The notes beneath the pieces were generated by a model. That model made no database searches. It saw only the letters and a program-made list of their open reading frames with translations, and was not told the DNA's origin. Shown here one piece after another: positions 1 to 5,939 of a stretch of 7,860 bases of DNA; within the stretch, counting starts at the first letter, position 1, and every line of letters begins with the position of its first letter. A program made the position numbers and the translations under genes. The stretch is from positions 1 to 7,860 of the forward strand of contig CAJTSY010000102.1 in NCBI GenBank assembly GCA_910578995.1, in the 5' to 3' direction. The DNA is from an uncultured Acetatifactor sp. (GTDB lineage: Bacteria; Bacillota; Clostridia; Lachnospirales; Lachnospiraceae).

Positions 1-30
1 GTGGGGTAAATGGGGTAAAGAGGGGTAAAA
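1..30. repeat. GGGGTAAA short tandem repeat at window edge
   Basis: Three copies of the core GGGGTAAA start at positions 3, 12 and 22 (period 9-10 bp). The stretch carries stop codons and encodes nothing resembling an ABC protein, although it lies where the N-terminal part of the downstream ATPase should be. It may be a true junction, a rearrangement scar, or an assembly artefact if the window begins at a contig end. The sequence alone cannot distinguish these. Confidence 0.6.
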
Positions 31-93
31 GTCATCAAAGTATAACAGCGGCACAAGGGGACGATCCGTATAGAAGGATATGATGCGCAGACG

Positions 94-645
94 GTGAGGG
101 CGAAGAAGTGCTTTGCCTATGTGCCGGAGCTTCCTTACATGTATGATGCCCTGACGGTGAGGGAGCATATGGAGTTCATCACCAGGGCTTATCAGGTGGA
201 AGCCGGGGAGGAAGAGGTGGAAAGCCTGTTGGGACGGTTTGAACTGACGGATAAACAGGATAAACTGGGCAGCGAACTGTCCAAGGGTATGATGCAGAAA
301 GTAAGCATATGCTGTGCCCTGGTCATCAGGCCCCGGGTGATTCTGTTGGATGAGCCCATGGTGGGTCTTGACCCCGGGGCCATCAAAGAACTGAAATCGG
401 TGATTCTGGATCTGAGAGGCCGGGGATGCACGATCCTGATCAGCACCCATATGCTGGAGATGGTGAAGGAACTGTGGGATGTGACTTTTGTGATGAATCA
501 GGGGCATATTGTGGGGACTTATCCCAGGGAGACAGTGGCCAGCGAGGATCTGGAGGAACTGTATTTTTCCGTTACGGGCCGGACGGATCCTTACGGCTCA
601 GGGCAGAGGGAAACGGATGATGGCGCAGCAGAGGGAAACGGATGA
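94..645 (+). CDS. ABC transporter ATP-binding protein, N-terminally truncated (probable pseudogene or edge-broken gene)
   Basis: This is the nucleotide-binding subunit of an ABC exporter, and the permease at 758 is its probable partner. Visible motifs in order are the Q-loop region YVPELP, a variant signature LSKGM, Walker B VILLDEP, the D-loop GLDP, and the H-switch STH. Walker A (GxxGxGKT) is absent. The first in-frame start is a GTG at 94 with no ribosome binding site. Homologous coding clearly extends upstream in the same frame to about 55 (KGTIRIEGYDAQ is typical of the strand just after Walker A), but an in-frame TAA lies at 43-45 and the first 50 bases are unrelated. About 45-50 N-terminal residues are therefore missing, and without a P-loop the product should not bind ATP. 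A one-base deletion in the G run near 57-60 is possible, because the other frame reads SGT just upstream, but this would not restore Walker A. The C-terminus (QRETDDG...) runs into a repeat that sets the stop. The family call is secure; whether the gene is functional is doubtful. Confidence 0.8.
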   Translation: MRAKKCFAYVPELPYMYDALTVREHMEFITRAYQVEAGEEEVESLLGRFELTDKQDKLGSELSKGMMQKVSICCALVIRPRVILLDEPMVGLDPGAIKELKSVILDLRGRGCTILISTHMLEMVKELWDVTFVMNQGHIVGTYPRETVASEDLEELYFSVTGRTDPYGSGQRETDDGAAEGNG

Positions 646-716
646 TGCGGGATCGGAGGGAAGAGGATGGTGGCGCATCGGTGGAAGCGGATGTGCCGGA
701 AGGGCGGAAGCGGATG
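604..716 (+). repeat. Five-copy imperfect ~24-bp tandem repeat across the ATPase stop codon
   Basis: The core GGAA[A/G][C/A]GGATG occurs at 609-619, 634-644, 659-669, 683-693 and 706-716, with spacings of 25, 25, 24 and 23 bp. The first two units share a perfect 19-bp match (604-622 and 629-647). Because 25 is not a multiple of three, each unit is read in a different frame. The first encodes RETDD in the ATPase frame, and the second encodes EGNG then TGA, which ends the gene. The array fills most of the gap before the permease. Confidence 0.75.
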
Positions 717-757
717 ACGCGGGGGCGTAGGAATCCGGAAAGGCAGGGAGTGAGAAG

Positions 758-2338
758 ATGGACGCACTGGGATATCTCTACAGGAAAAGTTTCCGTAACA
801 GGGTCAGGAAAGCCATGGGCAGGCCTGTCACCTATGTGTGGCTGGCACTTGTTTTCTTTTATTTCATTGCTGTTCCCAGAGCCCTTCAGATGACGGTGGA
901 GGCACTGGGGGCGGATTCTCCCGGTGGACTGGTGACTGTGCTGACGGTATTTGCCATCTGGTCTCTTCCGGCCAACCTGGTTGCCTATTCCAGGAGGAAG
1001 GGACTGGTGTACCGGAACTGTGACGTGCATTTTCTGTTTCCGTCTCCGCTCAGCCCCAAACTGATCCTGCTGTATGCCCATCTGAAGACGCTGACAGCAC
1101 AGATCCTGTTAAATTTGTTTGTGGCGGTGTGCGGGAAAGTATTGTTCCATGTGGAGGGGTGGAAACTGGCGGTATATTTTTTCTTCTCCATCATACTGGA
1201 AAACGTGCTGGAGGCCTGTCTCATGCTTCTGCTGTATGGTTCAGGGAGAATTGGGGAAAAGCAGCGGGGCCTGGTGGTGAAGGCGGCCTACGGTCTGGCG
1301 GGGATTCTGGTGGTTATGGGGATTGGCGCTTATCTGAGAGGGGGATTTTCCGTGGAGACCGTGGCGGAGTACCTTCACAGCGACATGGTTCAGATGGCGC
1401 CGGTGGTGGGGTGGTATGTGGCGGTGCTGCATCTGCTCTTCCTGGGTCCCACCCCTGTAAATGTGGCAGGAAGCTGCTGTTATGCGGTGCTGTTTGCCCT
1501 GTTGGCGGCTGCGGCCCGGAGGATGAAATGTACCGGAGAGTTCTATGAGGATGCCATGAAGTTCGCAGAAGACTACGAGGAGGTGGTAGAAAGCCGCAGG
1601 CAGGGAAATACTCAGAGACGCCTGGGCAGGAAGGAAAAGTTCGGCAGGGCGCATGTCAGATGGCGGGGCTGGGGGGCAAGGGCGCTGTTTTACAGACAGC
1701 TCCTGGAGTACAGGAAGAGCAGGTACTTTATATTTGACGGCAGCACCGTGGCGGCGGTTCTGGGCGGTGTGGGACTTGCCGCTTTTTATGTGCATGAGGG
1801 CGGTTTCGGGGCGTTGGAGCCTTATTCGCCCCTGGCGGTTCCTGTTTTGTCGGCGTATGTTATCTTTATTTTTACGGCAATGAACGGGAAATGGGCAAAG
1901 GAACTGTTGTCCCCGTACACCTATCTGATCCCGGATACGGTTTTCCGTAAAATGATAAACGCCACGGCCATGAGTCATCTGCGGGATCTGATCAACGGCT
2001 GCCTGATCACCATGCCGGGGGCTGTTGTCATGGGCATGAAGCCCGGGGCCGTCCTGCTTTCCGTTGTGTTTTATGTGATCCTGTCCGCAAATAAGCTTTA
2101 TGCCTATGCGGTGGCGGAAGCGGCCTGCGGCAGTACTCTGGGCAGAACGGGGAAACAGCTGCTGCAGATGCTGTTCCAGGGGATGGCGGTGATGGCCGCG
2201 GTGGCGGGAGGCGCACTTGGGATGGCTGCGGGCGGCGTGATGCAGGCCTTTGTGCTGACGGATGTGTTCCTGGCGCTGTTCACGGTTATTTTTATGGTTA
2301 TCGCCATGGTGAATTTTTACAATATGGAAACTGCTTAA
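758..2338 (+). CDS. ABC exporter membrane subunit (putative ABC exporter family)
   Basis: This is a 526-residue polytopic inner-membrane protein, the likely permease partner of the ATPase just upstream. About ten to twelve hydrophobic segments can be seen, at roughly residues 25-43, 58-76, 110-128, 135-158, 172-193, 213-232, 236-252, 330-347, 360-382, 410-455 (two), 470-495 and 500-522. A basic, charged cytoplasmic loop lies at about 255-325. The motif FLFPSPLSPKLILLY near residues 92-106 follows the pattern NCDVHFLFPSP seen in the Pfam 'putative ABC exporter' family (I recall PF16962) common in Clostridia. The start is chosen because AGGGAG at 745-750 sits 7 nt before the ATG. The 112-bp gap to the ATPase is mostly repeat and shows no promoter, so the two are probably co-transcribed. 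The substrate is unknown. With the ATPase broken here, export would need another ATPase or an intact upstream copy. Confidence 0.8.
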   Translation: MDALGYLYRKSFRNRVRKAMGRPVTYVWLALVFFYFIAVPRALQMTVEALGADSPGGLVTVLTVFAIWSLPANLVAYSRRKGLVYRNCDVHFLFPSPLSPKLILLYAHLKTLTAQILLNLFVAVCGKVLFHVEGWKLAVYFFFSIILENVLEACLMLLLYGSGRIGEKQRGLVVKAAYGLAGILVVMGIGAYLRGGFSVETVAEYLHSDMVQMAPVVGWYVAVLHLLFLGPTPVNVAGSCCYAVLFALLAAAARRMKCTGEFYEDAMKFAEDYEEVVESRRQGNTQRRLGRKEKFGRAHVRWRGWGARALFYRQLLEYRKSRYFIFDGSTVAAVLGGVGLAAFYVHEGGFGALEPYSPLAVPVLSAYVIFIFTAMNGKWAKELLSPYTYLIPDTVFRKMINATAMSHLRDLINGCLITMPGAVVMGMKPGAVLLSVVFYVILSANKLYAYAVAEAACGSTLGRTGKQLLQMLFQGMAVMAAVAGGALGMAAGGVMQAFVLTDVFLALFTVIFMVIAMVNFYNMETA

Positions 2339-2359
2339 GTTCAGAATGGTTTCGCCGGG

Positions 2360-2378
2360 TGCTCCATGAGCGGGAGCA
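2360..2378 (+). other. Short hairpin after the permease gene (weak terminator candidate)
   Basis: TGCTCC at 2360-2365 pairs with GGAGCA at 2373-2378 around a 7-nt loop, starting 21 bp after the permease stop. No T run follows, so intrinsic termination is not convincing. Confidence 0.3.
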
Positions 2379-2380
2379 GT

Positions 2381-2408
2381 CTGAGAAACGGAGAAAGAGT
2401 AATATAAT
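2381..2408 (+). promoter_or_regulatory. Probable sigma-A promoter of pyrF
   Basis: A perfect -10 box TATAAT lies at 2403-2408. A -35-like CTGAGA (4 of 6 matches to TTGACA) lies at 2381-2386 with a 16-bp spacer. The predicted start site near 2414-2416 falls at the first base of the hairpin at 2415-2440. This supports separate transcription of pyrF from the ABC genes. Confidence 0.6.
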
Positions 2409-2414
2409 AGGGTA

Positions 2415-2440
2415 GGCCTGCCGGGAACACCCGGCAGGTC
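2415..2440 (+). promoter_or_regulatory. GC-rich hairpin at the predicted 5' end of pyrF mRNA
   Basis: CCTGCCGGG at 2417-2425 pairs with CCCGGCAGG at 2430-2438 around an AACA loop, extended by a G-U and a G-C pair to about 11 bp. It is followed by GGAAAAAG, not a T run, so it is not a normal + strand terminator. It ends 12 nt before the AGGAGG of pyrF at 2453-2458. A 5' stabilising stem or a leader control element are both possible. Confidence 0.6.
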
Positions 2441-2467
2441 GGAAAAAGTGACAGGAGGGTTTGAAGT

Positions 2468-3427
2468 ATGATCAACAAACTGATATCAAAGATTCGAAAA
2501 ACCAATGCACCCATTGTGGTGGGACTGGATCCCATGATGAAATATGTGCCGGAGCATATCCAAAAGGCGGCATTTTCGGAATTCGGAGAGACCCTGGAGG
2601 GGGCGGCAGAGGCCATATGGCAGTTTAACAGGGGAATCGTGGATGCCGTCTGCGACCTGGTGCCGGCAGTGAAGCCCCAGATCGCCATGTATGAGCAGTT
2701 CGGCATTCCGGGACTGACAGCCTTCAAAAAGACAGTGGAGTACTGCAAGCAGAAAGACCTGGTGGTCATCGGGGATGTGAAGCGGGGGGATATAGGTTCC
2801 ACTTCCGAGGCCTATGCGGTGGGGCACCTGGGGAAAGTGCAGGTGGGCGGCAGGTCTTATTATGGCCTTGACGAAGATTTTGCCACGGTGAACCCCTATC
2901 TGGGCAGCGACGGCGTGAAGCCTTTCCTGAAGGTGTGCAGTGAGGAAAAGAAGGGTATTTTCGTGTTGGTCAAGACCTCCAATCCCAGCAGCGGGGAACT
3001 TCAGGACCGCCTGGTAAAAGGAACAGCGGAGGAAGGCGGGGAAGACAGACCCCTGTATGAGATCGTAGGCAGGCAGGTGGCGGCCTGGGGAGAGCAGTGT
3101 ATGCCGTCGGAAGGGAGCTACAGCTATGTGGGCGCAGTGGTCGGCGCCACATATCCGGAACAGGGCAGGATCCTGCGGAAACTTATGCCGAATACCTTCA
3201 TTCTGGTTCCCGGTTACGGCGCCCAGGGCGGAAAAGGTGCGGATCTGGTGCATTTCTTTAATGAGGACGGCCTGGGAGCCATCATTAATTCCTCCCGGGG
3301 CATTATTGCGGCTTATCAGCAGGAGCAGTATTCGCACTTTGGCGGGGAAGGTTATGCGGACGCTTCCAGGGAGGCGGTGCTGGCCATGAGGGAGGATATC
3401 GCGGCTGCGCTGGACGGGCGCGGGTGA
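2468..3427 (+). CDS. pyrF: Orotidine 5'-phosphate decarboxylase (long form)
   Basis: This cytoplasmic enzyme decarboxylates orotidine monophosphate to UMP, the last step of de novo pyrimidine synthesis. At 319 residues it matches the long 'subfamily 2' PyrF rather than the ~240-residue form of Bacillus or E. coli. The phosphate-barrel start VVGLDP is at residues 17-22. Lys69 in AVKPQ and the catalytic DVKRGD (Asp103, Lys105, Asp108) are all intact. A late phosphate-loop region reads LVPGYGAQGG, and SSRGI follows near residues 276-280. The start is supported by AGGAGG at 2453-2458, 9 nt before the ATG. It has its own promoter and a hairpin downstream, so it appears to be monocistronic; no other pyr gene is in the window. 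I see no defect in the reading frame. Confidence 0.95.
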   Translation: MINKLISKIRKTNAPIVVGLDPMMKYVPEHIQKAAFSEFGETLEGAAEAIWQFNRGIVDAVCDLVPAVKPQIAMYEQFGIPGLTAFKKTVEYCKQKDLVVIGDVKRGDIGSTSEAYAVGHLGKVQVGGRSYYGLDEDFATVNPYLGSDGVKPFLKVCSEEKKGIFVLVKTSNPSSGELQDRLVKGTAEEGGEDRPLYEIVGRQVAAWGEQCMPSEGSYSYVGAVVGATYPEQGRILRKLMPNTFILVPGYGAQGGKGADLVHFFNEDGLGAIINSSRGIIAAYQQEQYSHFGGEGYADASREAVLAMREDIAAALDGRG

Positions 3428-3434
3428 ACTGCAT

Positions 3435-3481
3435 GCCGCTGTGAACGGCGAAGTCGTGAACAGTGGCAACCGCATATTTTT
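3435..3481 (+). terminator. Candidate pyrF terminator hairpin with internal tandem G-A pairs
   Basis: GCCGCTGT at 3435-3442 pairs with ACAGTGGC at 3460-3467, including one G-U. An inner stem ACGGC/GTCGT (3445-3449 with 3453-3457) closes a GAA loop. The two stems are separated by a symmetric GA/GA internal loop. A T5 run follows at 3477-3481, 9 nt after the stem, which is further than in classic intrinsic terminators. It starts 7 nt after the pyrF stop. Confidence 0.45.
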
Positions 3482-3505
3482 CAGAAAACTTTTAGATTAA
3501 GTCTA

Positions 3506-3534
3506 TTGACAATCGTTTTATTATGGTACAAAAT
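3506..3534 (+). promoter_or_regulatory. Probable sigma-A promoter of the GTPase pair
   Basis: A perfect -35 TTGACA lies at 3506-3511. The -10 could be the extended form TGG-TACAAA (TACAAA at 3527-3532, 15-bp spacer) or CAAAAT at 3529-3534 (17-bp spacer). Each -10 option matches 4 of 6 consensus bases. The surrounding sequence is markedly AT-rich compared with the flanking genes. It would drive the two COG0523 genes downstream. Confidence 0.6.
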
Positions 3535-3648
3535 ATAGTGCAGTGTAATGGGATTTCCAATGGAGCGGACATCCGGACTTCTGACGGCAAAACGCACAGA
3601 GCAGGAGGACTCCACGCATCGGAAGACCCCGGAAAGGATGGATTGGAA
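3535..3648 (+). other. Long 5' leader of the GTPase operon, no recognised riboswitch
   Basis: About 110 nt lie between the predicted transcription start and the ATG at 3649. An unused AGGAGG sits at 3603-3608, 40 nt before the start. Only weak pairings are visible, such as GTGC at 3538 with GCAC at 3594. I recognise neither a cobalamin riboswitch nor a Zur-type palindrome. The proximal ribosome binding site is AAAGGA at 3633-3638. Confidence 0.35.
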
Positions 3649-4863
3649 ATGACTAAAATAGATGTGTTTTCCGGATTTCTGGGAGCAGGAAAAACTACTC
3701 TGATCAAAAAACTGCTGAAGGAGGCGCTGGACGGCAGCAAGACCGTGCTGATCGAAAACGAGTTCGGAGAGATCGGCATTGACGGAGGCTTTCTGAAGGA
3801 ATCGGGAATCGAGATCAAGGAAATGAATTCAGGATGTATCTGCTGTTCCCTTGTGGGGGATTTCGGAACCTCGCTTAAGGAAGTGATAGAAACTTATGCG
3901 CCGGAGCGGATTCTGATAGAGCCTTCGGGCGTGGGGAAACTTTCCGATGTGCTGCGGGCGGTGGAGAATGTGGCTGCCGACCTGGATGTGAAGGTGAACA
4001 GCGCGGTTGCCGTGGTAGATGCGGCGAAGGCCAAAATGTATATCAAGAACTTCGGCGAATTTTTTATCAACCAGATTGCCTATGCGGGGACGATCCTGCT
4101 GACCCGGACGGACAAGGTGAACGATGAGAAGCTGAAGCAGTGCGTGGAACTGGTGCGGGAGCATAATGAGAAGGCGGTTATTATTACCACTCCCCTTGCG
4201 GAACTGGACGGGAAGGCGGTTCTGGAGACCATTGAGGGTGTGGATACATTGGACGACATGATGCGGGAGCTGTTGGAGCAGGCCCAAGAGGAGCATGAGC
4301 ACCATCATCACCATGAGGAGGGGCACCGTCATGACGGGGAGTGTTGCCACGAGCATCATGGGGAGGATGGGGATCACCATGGAGAGCATGAGCATCACGA
4401 CGGGGAGTGCTGTCATGAGCACCATCACGAGGAAGACTGCCACGATCACCACGAGGAACATCACCATCATGATGGAGAGTGCAGCCACGACCACCACGAG
4501 GAACATCACCATCACGACGGTGAATGCTGTCATGATCATCATCACGACGGAGAGTGCGGCCATGACCACCACGGCCATCATCACGCGGATGAAGTGTTTA
4601 CCAGCTGGGGAAAGGAATCTCCCGCGAAATTTACGAAAGAGCGGATCGAGAGCATCCTGACCGCCCTGGACAGCGGGGAGTACGGAGCGATCCTGCGGGC
4701 CAAAGGAATGGTTCCGGCGGAGGACGGTACCTGGATCTATTACGACTATGTTCCGGAAGAGCACGATATCAGGACAGGAAAGCCCGAGGTAACAGGAAAA
4801 TATTGTGTGATAGGCGCGGAATTGAAGGAAGACAAGCTGGAGGAGCTGTTTGCGGCTCATTGA
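3649..4863 (+). CDS. COG0523/CobW-family metal-chaperone GTPase with His/Cys-repeat linker
   Basis: This is a 404-residue cytoplasmic P-loop GTPase of the G3E/COG0523 family, whose members deliver or manage metals such as zinc or cobalt. The N-terminal GTPase domain has Walker A GFLGAGKT at residues 9-16, ENEFGE at 36-41, the hallmark CxCC as CICC at 63-66, and EPSG at 91-94. TRTD at 152-155 stands in for NKxD. Residues 216-312 are a linker with 44 His and 9 Cys. A CobW C-terminal domain occupies about 316-404. I chose the ATG at 3649 because the domain starts there and AAAGGA lies 10 nt upstream. An in-frame ATG at 3523 would overlap the promoter and add 42 unconserved residues. The second GTPase follows after 66 bp, implying an operon. 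The metal is not determinable from sequence; zinc is a reasonable guess from the His-rich linker. No cobalamin genes are nearby, so the name CobW should not be read as function. Confidence 0.9.
   Translation: MTKIDVFSGFLGAGKTTLIKKLLKEALDGSKTVLIENEFGEIGIDGGFLKESGIEIKEMNSGCICCSLVGDFGTSLKEVIETYAPERILIEPSGVGKLSDVLRAVENVAADLDVKVNSAVAVVDAAKAKMYIKNFGEFFINQIAYAGTILLTRTDKVNDEKLKQCVELVREHNEKAVIITTPLAELDGKAVLETIEGVDTLDDMMRELLEQAQEEHEHHHHHEEGHRHDGECCHEHHGEDGDHHGEHEHHDGECCHEHHHEEDCHDHHEEHHHHDGECSHDHHEEHHHHDGECCHDHHHDGECGHDHHGHHHADEVFTSWGKESPAKFTKERIESILTALDSGEYGAILRAKGMVPAEDGTWIYYDYVPEEHDIRTGKPEVTGKYCVIGAELKEDKLEELFAAH
4294..4584 (+). repeat. His/Cys-rich repeat region within the GTPase gene (five DGEC units)
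   Basis: Residues 216-312 of the GTPase hold DGEC at 229, 251, 275, 290 and 300, each followed by [C/S/G]H[E/D]HH. Residues 266-280 and 281-295 form a 15-residue tandem duplication (DHHEEHHHHDGEC[S/C]H; nt 4444-4488 and 4489-4533). These copies differ at six synonymous codons and one replacement codon (Ser/Cys), so the protein repeat looks maintained by selection. Confidence 0.9.
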
Positions 4864-4929
4864 GAGTCCTGGAGCGGCAGGGGATGCCGGAGGGTGAGAG
4901 TCTGAATCGGAAAGGCATGGATAGAGAGA

Positions 4930-5862
4930 ATGAAACCTGTATATATCATCAATGGTTTTCTGGAGAGCGGCAAGACGCAGTTCATCTGTTTTACATTGGC
5001 GCAGAATTATTTTCAGATAAGGGGGAAGACCCTGCTGATACTCTGCGAGGAGGGGGAAAACGAATATGACGAAGTCCTTCTGAGGAAAAGCCGCACCGAG
5101 GTGGAGCTGATCGAGAGGGAAGAGGACTTTAACCCCGCCAATCTGACAAGCCTGGAAAAGATGCACAGGCCGGAACGCATCATTATAGAGTTCAACGGGA
5201 TGTGGAATTTCAAGAATGTAAAGCTTCCGTGGTACTGGAAGATAGAACAGCAGATCACCACCATTGACGGTTCCACTTTTCCCATGTACTACACAAATAT
5301 GCGCTCCCTCCTGGCGGAGATGATCCGGAATTCGGAGATGATCATTTTCAACCGCTGCGATACCGTAAGGGATCAGCTGAATTCCTATAAGAGAAACATC
5401 AAGGCGGTGAATCCTTCCGCAGATGTTATTTTCGAGGATGCCAAGGGGGAGATTGATGAAATCTTTGAGGAAGATCTGCCCTACGATCTGAATCAGCCTG
5501 TTATCGCGTTGGATAATGAGGGATACGGCATATGGTACCTGGATTCCATGGATCATCTGGAGCGGTATGTTGGGAAGACGGTGCAGTTTGTGGCCATGGT
5601 GCTGAAGCCGGAGAATTTCCCTAAGGGATACTTTGTGCCAGGCCGGATGGCCATGACCTGTTGTGCGGAAGATATGGCATTTCTGGGTTATGCCTGTCAG
5701 TATGAGGGGGCGGATTCCCTGAAGCAGAAGGAATGGGTGAAGGTGACCGCCACTGTGGCGAAGGAGTACTGGGCAGATTATAAGGGAGAAGGCCCCATGC
5801 TTCATGCGGTCAGCGTGGAGAAAACCAAAGCGCCCAGGGATGCGATCATCAGTTTTTCCTGA
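4930..5862 (+). CDS. Divergent COG0523-like GTPase fused to a YcgQ/DUF1980-like C-terminal domain
   Basis: This is a 310-residue soluble protein. The N-terminal half is a P-loop GTPase: strand VYIINGFLESGKT with the P-loop at residues 9-16, IIIEFNG at 84-90 in the position of the EPSG switch of its neighbour, and NRCD at 141-144 as the guanine-specificity motif. It lacks the CxCC motif, and CEEGENEYDE at 39-48 replaces ENEFGE. Residues about 214-300 resemble the C-terminal domain of YcgQ/TIGR03943 proteins: GKTVQFVAMVLKPENFPKGY, then GRMAMTCCAED (Cys244, Cys245), then EWVKVTATV. That domain match is from memory of the family pattern. The start ATG at 4930 puts the P-loop at the usual distance; a GGAAAGG at 4909-4915 is rather far (14 nt), and GAGAGA abuts the start, so translation initiation may be weak or coupled. 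It probably works with the preceding GTPase in metal handling. The COG0701 permease that usually accompanies YcgQ is not in the window. Confidence 0.75.
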   Translation: MKPVYIINGFLESGKTQFICFTLAQNYFQIRGKTLLILCEEGENEYDEVLLRKSRTEVELIEREEDFNPANLTSLEKMHRPERIIIEFNGMWNFKNVKLPWYWKIEQQITTIDGSTFPMYYTNMRSLLAEMIRNSEMIIFNRCDTVRDQLNSYKRNIKAVNPSADVIFEDAKGEIDEIFEEDLPYDLNQPVIALDNEGYGIWYLDSMDHLERYVGKTVQFVAMVLKPENFPKGYFVPGRMAMTCCAEDMAFLGYACQYEGADSLKQKEWVKVTATVAKEYWADYKGEGPMLHAVSVEKTKAPRDAIISFS

Positions 5863-5877
5863 GAAGGGCCGGATTAG

Positions 5878-5905
5878 AAAGGGCTGCCGTATACAGCAGC
5901 CCTTT
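5878..5905 (+). terminator. Intrinsic terminator after the GTPase pair
   Basis: AAAGGGCTGC at 5878-5887 pairs perfectly with GCAGCCCTTT at 5896-5905 around an 8-nt loop, starting 16 bp after the GTPase stop. The T run is short (TTTGT), and the A/T ends of the stem make it potentially bidirectional. Confidence 0.65.
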
Positions 5906-5939
5906 GTCAATGTAAGGATTGTTGCCGGGGAGTTTGGAA

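Noticed and set aside
2486..3475. A 329-codon open frame on the minus strand over pyrF
   Set aside because: It is a GC-rich shadow frame of an intact, conserved enzyme gene, with no recognisable domain.
3482..3530. A Zur or Fur operator near the GTPase promoter
   Set aside because: The region is AT-rich and has short 4-bp arms (ACTT...AAGT at 3489-3502), but no convincing palindrome of either type.
3523..3648. An in-frame upstream ATG extending the first GTPase by 42 residues
   Set aside because: The extension overlaps the -10 region, has no ribosome binding site, and precedes the family's normal N-terminus (MTKIDVFSGFLGAGKT).
3535..3648. A cobalamin riboswitch ahead of the CobW-like gene
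   Set aside because: AGCAGGAGGACTCC superficially recalls the B12 box region, but the conserved GCCACTG and box order are missing.
4294..4584. A CRISPR-like or satellite repeat
   Set aside because: The repetition is at protein level, with many synonymous differences, variable spacing and no spacer pattern. It is a coding His/Cys linker.
3829..5910. A 693-codon open frame on the minus strand across both GTPase genes
   Set aside because: It lies antisense to two clearly conserved GTPases. Its Met/Val-rich stretch is only the reverse of His codons, and it shows no family motif of its own.
5919..5939. A TTG start for YlmH, seven codons upstream
   Set aside because: The GGGGAG at 5927-5932 is well placed for the ATG at 5940 and would lie inside the longer reading frame.
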